A stretch of 52,719 bases of DNA from positions 1 to 52,719 of the forward strand of contig JAJXXT010000152.1 in assembly GCA_021780935.1 (NCBI GenBank). The letters run 5' to 3'. Position numbers and translations under genes: made by a program. The notes under the pieces are model-generated. The model ran no database searches. It was not told the DNA's origin and was given only the letters and a program-made list of their open reading frames with translations. Every line of letters begins with the position of its first letter. The first letter of the stretch is position 1. Positions 33,919 to 42,941 of this stretch are shown here, piece by piece. This stretch comes from Pseudomonadota bacterium (GTDB lineage Bacteria > Pseudomonadota > Alphaproteobacteria > Acetobacterales > Acetobacteraceae).

Positions 33919-34968
33919 TCAGCCCAGGCCGCCCACCGAGCTCTCCAGCAGCTTCCACGCCGCGTCGCCGTATTTCTTGTGCCACTCGGCATAGAAGCCG
34001 GCGGAACGCAGCTTGTTGCGGAACGGTGTCGCATCCACCGTGTTGAAGACCATCCCCTTCGCGGCGAGGTCGGATTGCAGCCCGGCGTTGAGCTTCGCGA
34101 CGTCGGTGCGCTCCAGCAATGCCGCCGCGTTCGCATGCGTGGCGAACACCGTCTGCATCTCCGCCGGCAGCTTCTTCCACGCGGCACCGTTGGCCAGGAA
34201 CCAGAAACCGTCCCACATATGGTTGGTCAGCGCGCAGTATTTCTGCACCTCGTAGAGCTTCGCCACCGAGATGATGGCGAGCGGATTTTCCTCGCCGTCC
34301 ACGAGATGCGTCTGCAGGGCCGAATACACCTCGGAGAAGTTGATCGAGGTGGGTGCCGCGCCGAACGCCTTGAACATCGAGGTCCAGAGCGGCGAGGGAG
34401 GCACGCGGATCTTGAACCCCTCGAAATCCTTCGGTGTCCTGATCGGCTTCGTGGCAGAAGTGGTCTGGCGGAACCCGTTATCCCAGATCCGGTCCATCGC
34501 GACGAGGCCGGACTTGGCGATCTGGCCGCGAACATAGGCACCGAGCGGCCCGTCCATCGCCTTCCACACCGTCGGGTAGTTGGGAAAGGCGAAGCCGATG
34601 CCGTTGATCGAGGCCGCCGGCACCAGCGTCGCGAGGATAAGGCCCGAGAGGGTGAAGAACTGGATGCCGCCCGCCCGCAGCTGGCTCAGCATGTCGGTAT
34701 CGCCGCCGAGCTGGTTGTTGGGGAAGATCTGGATCTGCAGCGCGCCGTGGGTGTCCTTGGCCACCGCCTCCGCCATCGCTTTGGCGCGGATGTTGAGGGG
34801 ATGGGTCAGCGGCACGTTGTTGGCGAATTTGTAGACGAACCTTGTCTGCGCGCGGGCGATCGCGGGCGCGCCCAGCGTGACGGCGCCGAGCGCGGCGGTG
34901 CCCGATGCCAGCGCCCCGCGCCTCGACATGGCGCGAGAAAACCGGCGGTGGTTACTGATGTTCTCCAC
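33919..34968 (-). CDS. TRAP transporter substrate-binding protein (DctP), Tat-type signal
   Basis: 349 residues from a GTG start with a perfect AAGGAGG ribosome site eight bases upstream. The signal peptide has a twin-arginine SRRGALASG followed by a hydrophobic stretch and APAIARA. The mature protein shows KFANNVPLTHPLNIRAKAMA, FKIRVPPSPLWTSMFKAFGA and ALQTHLVDGEENPLAI, typical of DctP. It heads the five-gene unit. The 271 bases before it, shared with the divergent patatin gene, hold a short tandem duplication and no visible operator. Confidence 0.9.
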   Translation of the reverse strand: MENISNHRRFSRAMSRRGALASGTAALGAVTLGAPAIARAQTRFVYKFANNVPLTHPLNIRAKAMAEAVAKDTHGALQIQIFPNNQLGGDTDMLSQLRAGGIQFFTLSGLILATLVPAASINGIGFAFPNYPTVWKAMDGPLGAYVRGQIAKSGLVAMDRIWDNGFRQTTSATKPIRTPKDFEGFKIRVPPSPLWTSMFKAFGAAPTSINFSEVYSALQTHLVDGEENPLAIISVAKLYEVQKYCALTNHMWDGFWFLANGAAWKKLPAEMQTVFATHANAAALLERTDVAKLNAGLQSDLAAKGMVFNTVDATPFRNKLRSAGFYAEWHKKYGDAAWKLLESSVGGLG

Positions 34969-35073
34969 TTGGTCGTCCTCCTTGCGGGTCGCGAGGGCGA
35001 TCCCGTTGCTGTATTTCCCGTCACTTAGGAAGGCTCGCCCGCCAGTGTCAACGTAATCGGCCGGCGAAGCGGC

Positions 35074-35104
35074 GGCCCCCCTGGGTTCCGGCCCCCTGGG
35101 TTGC
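35074..35104 (+). repeat. 15-16-bp tandem duplication
   Basis: Two adjacent near-copies of GGCCCCCCTGGGTTCC lie in the gap between the divergent dctP and patatin genes. It is another member of the short-duplication set. Confidence 0.75.
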
Positions 35105-35239
35105 AGTGGCGGCATTGCGCCGGCGGCGGTAACCTTGGCGTCCGGCACGGCGAAATCATTTCCGGAACCGACGGGAAATCTGCGACGCGATCGCGTCCCT
35201 GCGGTTCCAGTAACGGCATAAAGCGAATCGGATGAACGA

Positions 35240-36415
35240 ATGAGCGACTATTTCCCCTCCCGGCCGCCGGCCTATGACAAGAAGGTGGCGCTGGTGCTGC
35301 AGGGCGGCGGCGCGCTCGGCAGTTATCAGGCCGGCGCCTTCGAGGCGCTTGCGGCGTCCGACTACAGGCCGGACTGGGTTGCCGGCATTTCCATCGGCGC
35401 GATCAACGCCGCCATCATCGCGGGCAACACGCCGCATGACCGGCTGGCGCGATTGCGCACCTTCTGGGAGGAGATCACCGCCCCTTCCGCCTGGTGGCCG
35501 TCGGGCCTCGGCGGTGCGCTGGCGCATTGGCAGCAGCGCACCAGCGCGCTTTCCTCGCTCGCCTTCGGCCAGCCCGGCTTCTTCGCGCCGCGCGCGCCCG
35601 CCGACTGGTTCGCGCGCGACACGCTCACCAGCTATTACGACACGGCGCCGCTGCGCAGCACGCTGGAGCGCCTGGTGGATTTCGACCGCATCAATAAAGC
35701 CGGCGAGATGCGCTTCAGCGTCGGCGCGGTGAATGTGCGCACCGGCCAGTTCCTCTACTTCGACAACGCGGACGTCGAGATCCGCCCCGAACACGTGATG
35801 GCGAGCGGTGCGCTGCCGCCCGGCTTCCCACCCGTCGAGATCGACGGCGAGTTCTACTGGGACGGCGGTCTGATCTCCAACACGCCGCTGCAATATGTGC
35901 TGGACGCCATCCCCCGCCGCAGCCGGCTCACCTTCCAGGTCGATCTGTTCCAGGGACGCGGCGAATTGCCATCCTGCCTTGAGGAGGTGACGGAGCGCGA
36001 GAAGGATATCCGCTATTCCAGCCGCACGCGCGTGCACACCGAGATGTTCCGCGAGAAGCACGAGGTTCGCCACGCCATCAACGAGCTGCACAAACTGCTG
36101 CCGCCCGAGCTCGCCCGGACCGAGCAGGCGAAGCGGCTCTACAACCTGGGCTGCGTGACGGAGATGGACATCGTGCAGCTGATCTATCGGCCGATGCTGC
36201 CGCAGGGCTCGTCGAAGGATTTCGAGTTCAGCCGCGCGACGATGGATGCCCGCTGGCAGCAGGGCGCAGCCGACGCCGAGGCCACGCTGCGCGCGGCCCC
36301 CTGGCTCGCGCCGAAACCGCCACACGTGGGCGTGCGCGTGTTCGACGTCATCCACGACATCCTGGTTCGCCAGCGTCAGGCGCGCACGCGGCGTCCTGAT
36401 CGTTCCGAGGCGTAA
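35240..36415 (+). CDS. Patatin-like phospholipase family protein
   Basis: 391 residues. The oxyanion loop is QGGGALGSYQAG (21-32), the nucleophile is Ser51 in GISIGA, and the dyad Asp lies in FYWDGGLISNTP. A ~120-residue C-terminal region, rich in Glu and Arg, resembles the extra domain found after patatin in many Proteobacteria. There is no signal peptide, so a cytoplasmic or membrane-surface esterase acting on lipids or polyhydroxyalkanoate is likely. The gene precedes a disulfide oxidoreductase gene on the same strand, 56 bases on. Confidence 0.9.
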   Translation: MSDYFPSRPPAYDKKVALVLQGGGALGSYQAGAFEALAASDYRPDWVAGISIGAINAAIIAGNTPHDRLARLRTFWEEITAPSAWWPSGLGGALAHWQQRTSALSSLAFGQPGFFAPRAPADWFARDTLTSYYDTAPLRSTLERLVDFDRINKAGEMRFSVGAVNVRTGQFLYFDNADVEIRPEHVMASGALPPGFPPVEIDGEFYWDGGLISNTPLQYVLDAIPRRSRLTFQVDLFQGRGELPSCLEEVTEREKDIRYSSRTRVHTEMFREKHEVRHAINELHKLLPPELARTEQAKRLYNLGCVTEMDIVQLIYRPMLPQGSSKDFEFSRATMDARWQQGAADAEATLRAAPWLAPKPPHVGVRVFDVIHDILVRQRQARTRRPDRSEA

Positions 36416-36471
36416 CCGACCCTCATGACATCGTCAGAGCCCTTTGCCGCTCGCCGGCGCGGACTGCCGTC

Positions 36472-37920
36472 TTGAGCCGGCGGCAGCGCTTCGACCGCAA
36501 CCTGGTGGTGATCGGCGCCGGTTCGGCCGGGCTCGTCGCAGCCTCGGTCGCAAGCCAGCTCGGCGCCAACGTCACCCTCATCGAGGCGGCGACGATGGGC
36601 GGGGACTGCCTCAATACCGGCTGTGTTCCCTCAAAGGCGCTGATCCATGCCGCCCATCTCGTGCAGGCTGCGCGCGAGGCCGCGAGGCTGGGTCTGCTGC
36701 CACCGCCGGCGGCACCCGACACCCGCGCCGCGTTCGCGCATCTTCGTGCCGCCATCAAAACAGTGGCACCGCACGACTCGGCCGAGCGCTTCCGCGCCAT
36801 GGGGGTCGATGTGCGCCACGGCCACGCACGCATCCTCTCCCCAAGGCAGGTCGCGATCGGCGGCGAGGTCATCACCACCCGCGCCATCGTCGTTGCCAGC
36901 GGCGCGGCGCCGATCGTGCCAGACCTGCCGGGGTTGGCGGAGGTCGGCTTCCTCACCTCGGAGACGCTGTGGCGGCTGGAGGCAGCGCCGCACCGGCTGC
37001 TGATCCTTGGCGGCGGGCCGATCGGCTGCGAGGTGGCCCAGGCCTTCGCCCGCCTGGGCAGCGCCGTCACGCTGGTGCAGCGCGCCGCCCGCCTCCTCGA
37101 ACGTGAGGAGGACGAGGCCTCCTCCCTCGCCCGCGCGGCGCTGGAGCGCGACGGCGTGAGGGTGTTGTGCGGGCATCAGGCCATCCGTGCACAGCTTGCC
37201 GGCGACGAACGGCGGATGCTGGTCAGCCACGTGGACGGCGAGGCGTCGCTCGCCTTCGACGAGGTGCTGGTCGCCACCGGGCGAAAGCCGCGCACCGCCG
37301 GGTTCGGACTCCAGGAACTCGGCGTGGCGCTGCGCCCCAACGGGACGATCGCCACCTCGGCCTACCTCGAAACCTCCGTGCGCGGCATCTATGCTTGCGG
37401 CGATGTCACGGGGCCCTGGCAGTTCACCCACGCCGCCGGCCACCAGGGCTGGCACGCGGCGGTGAACGCGCTGTTCCGGCCGTTCCACCGCATCCGCCCG
37501 GACCGCGCGGTCATGCCTGCCGTGACCTATATCGCGCCCGAGATCGCCCGCGCCGGCGCCACCGAGCGGGAGTTGCGGGCGCAGGGCACGCCCCATGAAG
37601 CCACGTTGCACGACCTCGCGGAGCTCGACCGCGCGATCACCGACGACGCGCGGGAGGGATTCGTCAAGGTCCTGACGGCGCGCGGCAAGGACCGCATCCT
37701 CGGCGTCACCATCGCTGCACCGTGCGCGGGGGAAATGCTCGCCGAGGTCACGCTGGCGATGCAGCACGGGCTCGGCCTGAAATCGCTGCTCTCCCTGGTG
37801 CACGCCTACCCGACCTATGCCGAGGCCACGCGCGACGCGGGCGCGCAGTGGCGCCGCGGCCACGTGCCTGGCTGGGCGCCTGGCGTGATGCGCGGTTTGC
37901 ATCGCTGGCGGCGGCGCTGA
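36472..37920 (+). CDS. FAD-dependent pyridine nucleotide-disulfide oxidoreductase (MerA/Lpd-like)
   Basis: 482 residues from a TTG start; I see no ATG in frame that keeps the FAD strand. FAD-binding VIGAGSAGLVAASVASQLGA is followed by the redox disulfide C46-LNTG-C51 in GGDCLNTGCVPSK. The NAD-binding strand is LILGGGPIGCEVAQAFARLG, and the C-terminal interface His-containing segment is HAYPTYAEATRDAGAQWRR. No HMA domain or C-terminal vicinal cysteines are present, so mercuric reductase itself is unlikely. The partner disulfide substrate is unknown. Confidence 0.88.
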   Translation: MSRRQRFDRNLVVIGAGSAGLVAASVASQLGANVTLIEAATMGGDCLNTGCVPSKALIHAAHLVQAAREAARLGLLPPPAAPDTRAAFAHLRAAIKTVAPHDSAERFRAMGVDVRHGHARILSPRQVAIGGEVITTRAIVVASGAAPIVPDLPGLAEVGFLTSETLWRLEAAPHRLLILGGGPIGCEVAQAFARLGSAVTLVQRAARLLEREEDEASSLARAALERDGVRVLCGHQAIRAQLAGDERRMLVSHVDGEASLAFDEVLVATGRKPRTAGFGLQELGVALRPNGTIATSAYLETSVRGIYACGDVTGPWQFTHAAGHQGWHAAVNALFRPFHRIRPDRAVMPAVTYIAPEIARAGATERELRAQGTPHEATLHDLAELDRAITDDAREGFVKVLTARGKDRILGVTIAAPCAGEMLAEVTLAMQHGLGLKSLLSLVHAYPTYAEATRDAGAQWRRGHVPGWAPGVMRGLHRWRRR

Positions 37921-37974
37921 GCCGCACGCCCACGCCCTTGACGCCGACCGCCGCATGATGAGATGAACGTCTAC

Positions 37975-37980
37975 TATAAT
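37975..37980 (+). promoter_or_regulatory. Consensus -10 box (TATAAT)
   Basis: A perfect TATAAT stands 18 bases before the chosen ATG of the Cys/Met PLP enzyme gene. Transcription would begin around 37987, giving a leader of about 12 bases. The -35 region is not well defined. Confidence 0.5.
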
Positions 37981-37998
37981 AGAAATCGGGATCCGGCC

Positions 37999-39153
37999 AT
38001 GACCCAGCGCGCGCTCCACCCCCGCTCTCTCGCGGCCCAGGCGATGGGCAAGATCGATCCGCTCACCCGCGCGATCGTGCCGCCCATCCACGTCGCCACC
38101 ACCTATCTGCGCGACGAGGACAACGCCTATTCCTCGGGCTTCATCTATGGCCGGCCGGACAACGAGACGATCCGCGAGGCCGAGGCCGTGCTCGCGATGC
38201 TGGAGGAGGCAAAGGCCGGCGCGCTGCTGTTCGGCTCCGGCATGGCAGCGGCGACCGCCGTCTTCCAGGCGCTTTCGCCCGGCGACCACATCGTCGCCGC
38301 CAAGGTGATGTACTGGGGTCTGCGCGCCTGGCTGCTGACCGAGGCGACGCGCTGGGGACTTCTGGTCGATTTCGTGGAGACCGACGACCTCGCCGCCCTG
38401 CGTGCCGCGATCAGGCCCGGCAAGACGAAGCTGGTCTGGGCGGAAACCCCGTCCAACCCGCTCTGGTCCATCACCGACATCGCCGCCGTGGCCGAGATCG
38501 CGCACGCCGCCGGTGCGCGGCTCGCGGTCGATTCCACCTGTGCGTCACCGGTCCACACCCGCCCGCTCACGCTCGGCGCCGACATCGTCATGCACGCGGC
38601 GACCAAGGTGCTGAACGGGCATTCCGACGTCATCGCCGGCGCCCTCGCCGCGCGCGAGGACGATGCGTTCTGGAACCAGGTCAAGCTGGTGCGAAAAGGC
38701 ATCGGCAGCATCCTCGGACCGTTCGAGGCGTTCCTGCTGATGCGCGGCCTGCGCACGCTGCATCTGCGCCAGGAGCGCCAATCGGCCTCGGCGATGGCGT
38801 TGGCGCAGCGTCTTGCCGCGCATCCGCTGGTCGCGCGGGTGCTCTACCCGGGCCTGCCCCAGCACCCCGGCCACGACATCGCGGCGCGGCAAATGCATGG
38901 CGGCTTCGGCTATATGCTCTCGGTCCAGGTGGTCGGCGGCGAGGCAGCCGCGGTGCGCACGGCGGCTCGCGTTCAGCTCTACAAGCGCGCGACCTCGCTG
39001 GGCGGTGTCGAGAGCCTCATCGAGCACCGCGCCTCCATCGAGGGCGCGGGCACGCCGTGCCCCACCGACCTGCTGCGGCTCTCCACGGGCATCGAGGACG
39101 CGGACGACCTCTACGCCGATCTCGACCAGGCGCTGCACGCCGGGCACGGCTGA
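37999..39153 (+). CDS. Cys/Met metabolism PLP-dependent enzyme (cystathionine lyase/synthase-like)
   Basis: 384 residues starting MTQRALHPRSLAAQ. YGRPDNET (50-57) supplies residues that bind the PLP phosphate of the neighbouring subunit. FGSGMAAATAVFQAL forms the phosphate cup, Asp178 in AVDST contacts the ring N, and Lys203 in HAATKVLNGHSD forms the Schiff base. The fold is that of MetB/MetC/MetZ-type enzymes. Which reaction (beta- or gamma-elimination or replacement) cannot be decided here. I preferred this ATG over 37963 because a TATAAT box lies between them. Confidence 0.88.
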   Translation: MTQRALHPRSLAAQAMGKIDPLTRAIVPPIHVATTYLRDEDNAYSSGFIYGRPDNETIREAEAVLAMLEEAKAGALLFGSGMAAATAVFQALSPGDHIVAAKVMYWGLRAWLLTEATRWGLLVDFVETDDLAALRAAIRPGKTKLVWAETPSNPLWSITDIAAVAEIAHAAGARLAVDSTCASPVHTRPLTLGADIVMHAATKVLNGHSDVIAGALAAREDDAFWNQVKLVRKGIGSILGPFEAFLLMRGLRTLHLRQERQSASAMALAQRLAAHPLVARVLYPGLPQHPGHDIAARQMHGGFGYMLSVQVVGGEAAAVRTAARVQLYKRATSLGGVESLIEHRASIEGAGTPCPTDLLRLSTGIEDADDLYADLDQALHAGHG

Positions 39154-39186
39154 GCGCGGGCGCACGAGGCAGGGCGCGCAAAGCGT

Positions 39187-39216
39187 TTGCAATCGGCCGA
39201 ACCCGGCTCTTATGTA
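39187..39216 (+). promoter_or_regulatory. Putative sigma-70-like promoter of the universal stress protein gene
   Basis: TTGCAA and TATGTA are separated by 18 bases. The expected transcription start falls on or next to the ATG at 39223, which would make the mRNA leaderless. The match is moderate and unproven. Confidence 0.4.
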
Positions 39217-39222
39217 GGCGTC

Positions 39223-40029
39223 ATGGAAGCGCCCTATATCCTCGTCCTGCTCCCCTCGACCGCGGGGGCCCCGGAATGCGTGGCTGTCGCCACCCGCCTC
39301 AGCGAGGTCACCGGCCGGCCGATCCAGCTCGCCCATGTCGAGGTGGGACCGGGCTCGATCGTCCTGCCCTCGCAGGAACAGCTGAGCGAGTACGAGGCCG
39401 AACACTTCGCCGACCGCGAAAAGGCCCAGACCGAAGCGATCCGCGCGATGGTTGCCAGCTGGAACGCCGAAGGCGCCCATAAACTGCCGCTCGACGTCTT
39501 CACCGGCGACGAATGGCGGGTGATGCGCCATTATCGCGGCCGGGTTTCGATCGTGGTTCTGGCCTCGCCGCACACCCAGCCGGTGGGCCATCGCGAGACG
39601 CTGCGCGCGGCGCTGCTGCGCGCCGGCCACCCGGTGGTGATGGTGCCGCCCGGCTGGAGCGGCGGCCTCGGCCGGCGCCTGATGGTCGGCTGGTCGGATT
39701 CGCCGCCGGTGCGCCGTGCCATCACCGCCTTCACCCCGCTGCTGGCGGCCGCTGAGCAGGTCGAGGTGGTCGCGGTCGGGCAGGACCCGACGGTGCTGGA
39801 GGCGGCACGCGGCGCGCTGGCCGCCGCCGCCCCCTCGGCAACCTACCGGATGGTCGCTCCCGAAGGCCAGCGCACGGCCTCGGTGCTGCTGGACGCGGCA
39901 CGCGGCTGGGAGGCCGATGGGCTGGTGGTGGGCGCCTTCCGCCGCGGCGAGATTCTGAACTGGCTCATTCCCGGCACGTCAGGCCGGCTGATCCAAGAGA
40001 GCTTTCTGCCGCTGATGATCAGCGCCTGA
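39223..40029 (+). CDS. Universal stress protein (UspA) family, two-domain
   Basis: 268 residues. The start gives MEAPYILVLLPSTAGAPECV, a first strand typical of Usp domains. The C-terminal half (from GRRLMVGWSDSPPVRRAITA) is the better-conserved Usp domain, ending in GLVVGAFRRGEILNWLIPGTSGRLI, which resembles the ATP-binding G-2x-G-9x-G(S/T) pattern. The N-terminal half is a divergent second copy. No ribosome site is visible, in line with a possible leaderless transcript. Role: stress response; ligand unknown. Confidence 0.85.
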   Translation: MEAPYILVLLPSTAGAPECVAVATRLSEVTGRPIQLAHVEVGPGSIVLPSQEQLSEYEAEHFADREKAQTEAIRAMVASWNAEGAHKLPLDVFTGDEWRVMRHYRGRVSIVVLASPHTQPVGHRETLRAALLRAGHPVVMVPPGWSGGLGRRLMVGWSDSPPVRRAITAFTPLLAAAEQVEVVAVGQDPTVLEAARGALAAAAPSATYRMVAPEGQRTASVLLDAARGWEADGLVVGAFRRGEILNWLIPGTSGRLIQESFLPLMISA

Positions 40030-40036
40030 CCGGTTG

Positions 40037-40080
40037 TTGATACCGGCGGGCTGATACGGACAGGTTGATAACCGACCGGG
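40037..40080 (+). repeat. Three degenerate 14-bp tandem units
   Basis: TTGATACCGGCGGG, CTGATACGGACAGG and TTGATAACCGACCGGG run directly after the universal stress protein stop, in the gap before the convergent TauE-type gene. No separate terminator is visible there. Confidence 0.65.
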
Positions 40081-40106
40081 CATGGCGCCCGTCGCGTGGC
40101 CTCGGG

Positions 40107-41381
40107 CTAAAGCCAGCCGAACCCGCGCGCCAGCATGTTGAGCGCCACCAGCACAATGACCGGCACGAAGACGCGCTTCAGCCAGACATTGGACATGCGG
40201 GTCAGTGTCTTGGCCCCGACCGTGGCGCCCAACAGCACGCCGAGCGCCACCGGGGCCGCGATCGCCGGATCGATATCGCCACGCTGGAAGAAGATGCCCG
40301 CCGAGGCCGCGGCCGTCACGCCGATCATGAAGTTGCTGGTGGTGGTCGAGACCTTCATCGGCAGCCGCATCGCCGTGTCCATCGCCAGCACCTTGAACGT
40401 GCCGCTGCCGATGCCGAGCAGCCCGGAGATCAGGCCCGCGATGTACATGAGGCTGAAGCCCCAGCGGATATGGGCCACGTTATAGGCCACATCCTGGTGG
40501 CTGCGCCGGTCCGGATAGACCGCCGGCAGGCGCAGCCGGGCCGCCCATTTGTGATTGATCACGTTGGCCGGCAGCTCCTCGCCCATGCGCAGGATCAGCG
40601 GCATCGCCGAGATCAGCAGCACCACCCCGAAGACGATGAACAGGATCGTGGGGTTGAGCAGGGTGGAGAGCAGCGCGCCGCAGATCGCGCCAAGCGTCGT
40701 CGCCACTTCCAGAAACATGCCGACGCGCAGGTTGGTCATGCGGTCGCGCACATAGGCCGCCGCCGCACCCGAGGAGGTGGCGATGACCGAGACGATCGAC
40801 GCGCCGATCGCGGCATCGAACGGCACGCCGAAGCCCAGGGTCAGGATCGGCACGATGAACACGCCGCCGCCCAAGCCCACCAGCGCGCCGACAAAACCCG
40901 CGAACGCCGAGCTGAACAACACGAAGAAGAAGAAGCCGAGCGTGTCGTCCTGCACCAACGCCGGTTGCGGCCGGCCGAGCCAGGCGCCGACCCCGAAGAT
41001 GCTGAACAGCAGGATCGCCAGCACCAGCGAGGTGATGATGACGTAGGTGCGATCCTCCTCCAGCGCGAAGGCGATGACGGAGACCGCGACCCGCAGCACC
41101 GGGGTCGCCAACAGGATCAGCAGGCCAAGGACGACAACGGCAAGCGGATTGCCGGTCAAAACGCCGCCGACGACGGCCTGCAGCGTATCCGGGAAGGTCG
41201 GGTGCGGCAGCATGCCGGCGAAGCGAAGACCATAGAACCAGGCGATGCCGCCCAGGATCACCGCGACGCTGAGCAGCACGCCGCCGCGCAGCACGCCGCT
41301 GATGATCAGCTCGGTCTTTCGGATGATGCTCTCGTCGGGCCCAAGCGGAGTGACGTTGCGATCGTAGGTCTGAGTCGCCAT
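40107..41381 (-). CDS. DUF1634-TauE/SafE fusion membrane transporter
   Basis: 424 residues. The first ~130 residues form a DUF1634-like unit with three helices (IIRKTELIISGVLRGGVLLS, NPLAVVVLGLLILLATPVLR and a third). They are followed by a full TauE/SafE permease with repeated LVGLGGGVFIVPILTLGFGV and ISGLLGIGSGTFKVLAMDTA motifs. TauE/SafE proteins export sulfite, sulfoacetate or other organic anions. In most genomes DUF1634 is a separate small gene next to a TauE gene, so the fusion with DUF1634 in front is noteworthy. The start at 41381 was chosen for family-like sequence. Confidence 0.87.
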   Translation of the reverse strand: MATQTYDRNVTPLGPDESIIRKTELIISGVLRGGVLLSVAVILGGIAWFYGLRFAGMLPHPTFPDTLQAVVGGVLTGNPLAVVVLGLLILLATPVLRVAVSVIAFALEEDRTYVIITSLVLAILLFSIFGVGAWLGRPQPALVQDDTLGFFFFVLFSSAFAGFVGALVGLGGGVFIVPILTLGFGVPFDAAIGASIVSVIATSSGAAAAYVRDRMTNLRVGMFLEVATTLGAICGALLSTLLNPTILFIVFGVVLLISAMPLILRMGEELPANVINHKWAARLRLPAVYPDRRSHQDVAYNVAHIRWGFSLMYIAGLISGLLGIGSGTFKVLAMDTAMRLPMKVSTTTSNFMIGVTAAASAGIFFQRGDIDPAIAAPVALGVLLGATVGAKTLTRMSNVWLKRVFVPVIVLVALNMLARGFGWL

Positions 41382-41591
41382 GGGGCCGTCGGCTTTCAAG
41401 AATCGACAAAACGGCGGGCAGCGAATTCTGCCCACCTCGCGCTCAGCGCTTTCAGTCCCGACAAAAGGCAAAATTGTGGCAGGAGCGGTCGGCCGCCGTG
41501 AAATCAACCAAACTTAACCTGCGGCCAGCGCCCGTGGCATAACCACCACGCCGGTGAGCACCGAAGGGGCCGATAACGGGTGCCGGGGAGG

Positions 41592-42938
41592 TCAGCGCGC
41601 GGCCGCGAGCGCCGGCCTGAAAGCGGCGGCCCCGATCGGGCGGGGCGCGACGGCGGCTTGTGCCGTGGCGCGCCGTGCGTATTCGCTGAGGCACGCGCCC
41701 AGGGCGAAATTGTACCAGTAGAACGGCTGGAAACCGATGCCGACAAACATCGAACATGGCACCAGCACCGCCAGACCGATGCTGAGCGATTTGGCGAGAT
41801 CCTCGCACCAGAGCAGATCCGGGTTGCCCCGACAGCGGCGCGCCGTGCGCTTGAGCGAGACCCAGGTTCCAACCACGAGGGTGAGGAACATGGCCAGGCC
41901 CGGAAATCCCTGCTCGCCGAGGACTTCGATATAGGAGTTGTGAAACGCGCGGCCATGCTCGGTCATCGCGGGTTTCCCTGGGTCAAGCGATGGTAGGTGG
42001 ATAACGTTGACGTAGTAGGAGTTGAATCCGCCCCCCAGCGGATGAGTCACAGCAAATTCGAGTGTCCACTTCCAGACCTCGATCCGCACCATCGCGGAGG
42101 AGTTGTGCTGGTAATGGGCAATGGTGTCCATGCGGGCCGTCCAGGATTTCGGTGCGTAGAACGCGAGACCGACAACGACAGGAATCAAGGCAGCGATGGT
42201 GATGAGTTTGCGCCGCGACTCCAGAAACATCAGCACGCCCAGCACCGCCATGCCGACCAGCCCCGTGCGGGCAAAGGTGCCGACCGACGTCACCAGGTAC
42301 ATAACCGCAAGCCCGATACCGCCGGCACGGCGCAGGCGCGGCATGGGAACCATGAGCGCATGACGACCCACCCAGAGCGCCCATGGCAGCAGCATCAGGC
42401 AGACGCCGGCGAGCGTGCTGCTTTCCGACAGGCCGGAATTGCCGCTGACGATGCCGCGCCCGTCGCCGTAATAGCCGCCGCTGACCATCTGCTTCACGCC
42501 GATGGGCAGGATCTGAATCAGAGACGAAAAAATAAAGACCAGAATAAACGCCTCGATCTGCACCCGCGAGCGGATCACATAGGGAATGAAGGCAGAGAAC
42601 AGCACCGTCTTGAAGGCCCAGCTCCACTTCTCCATGACCGCCGCATGCGGTGCAACCGCCCATAGGATGGTGACCGAGCACCAGGCCGCCATCATCACGG
42701 TGATGATCGTGGTCCAGCGCATACGCGGCGGCGCCCGTCGATCCGCCAGCATGTAGAAAATGATCGCGGCGGCCCCCATGACCAGTGCCACGGGAACCGC
42801 GCCGAGCGCCGCCGAACCGATATCCTGCGGCACGAAGGCATCCACCCAGACATAGCCGAGCGTGAACGCAAACGGCGCTGTCGTCCCCAGGAGGAGGAAC
42901 GCCATATACATCAGTCCGCAAGCGAGGCCGCGCAGCAT
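41592..42938 (-). CDS. O-antigen ligase / O-glycosylation ligase-like membrane protein
   Basis: 448 residues with about 11-12 membrane helices and one large periplasmic loop containing FAVTHPLGGGFNSYY and AFHNSYIEVLGEQGFPGLAM. The H-N-S-Y-IEVLGEQG stretch is the typical Wzy_C (WaaL/PglL) signature. It would transfer a polyprenyl-linked glycan to lipid A or protein in the periplasm. Third gene of a lower-GC unit: acyltransferase, 56-residue protein, ligase. The 210 bases between its stop and the TauE-type gene start hold no gene. Confidence 0.85.
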   Translation of the reverse strand: MLRGLACGLMYMAFLLLGTTAPFAFTLGYVWVDAFVPQDIGSAALGAVPVALVMGAAAIIFYMLADRRAPPRMRWTTIITVMMAAWCSVTILWAVAPHAAVMEKWSWAFKTVLFSAFIPYVIRSRVQIEAFILVFIFSSLIQILPIGVKQMVSGGYYGDGRGIVSGNSGLSESSTLAGVCLMLLPWALWVGRHALMVPMPRLRRAGGIGLAVMYLVTSVGTFARTGLVGMAVLGVLMFLESRRKLITIAALIPVVVGLAFYAPKSWTARMDTIAHYQHNSSAMVRIEVWKWTLEFAVTHPLGGGFNSYYVNVIHLPSLDPGKPAMTEHGRAFHNSYIEVLGEQGFPGLAMFLTLVVGTWVSLKRTARRCRGNPDLLWCEDLAKSLSIGLAVLVPCSMFVGIGFQPFYWYNFALGACLSEYARRATAQAAVAPRPIGAAAFRPALAAAR

Positions 42939-42941
42939 CGC

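Noticed and set aside
36472..37920. Mercuric reductase
   Set aside because: There is no HMA domain, no C-terminal vicinal cysteines and no mer genes around it.
36631..38505. A 624-codon minus-strand open frame
   Set aside because: It runs opposite the disulfide oxidoreductase and the Cys/Met PLP gene, both with full active-site motifs.
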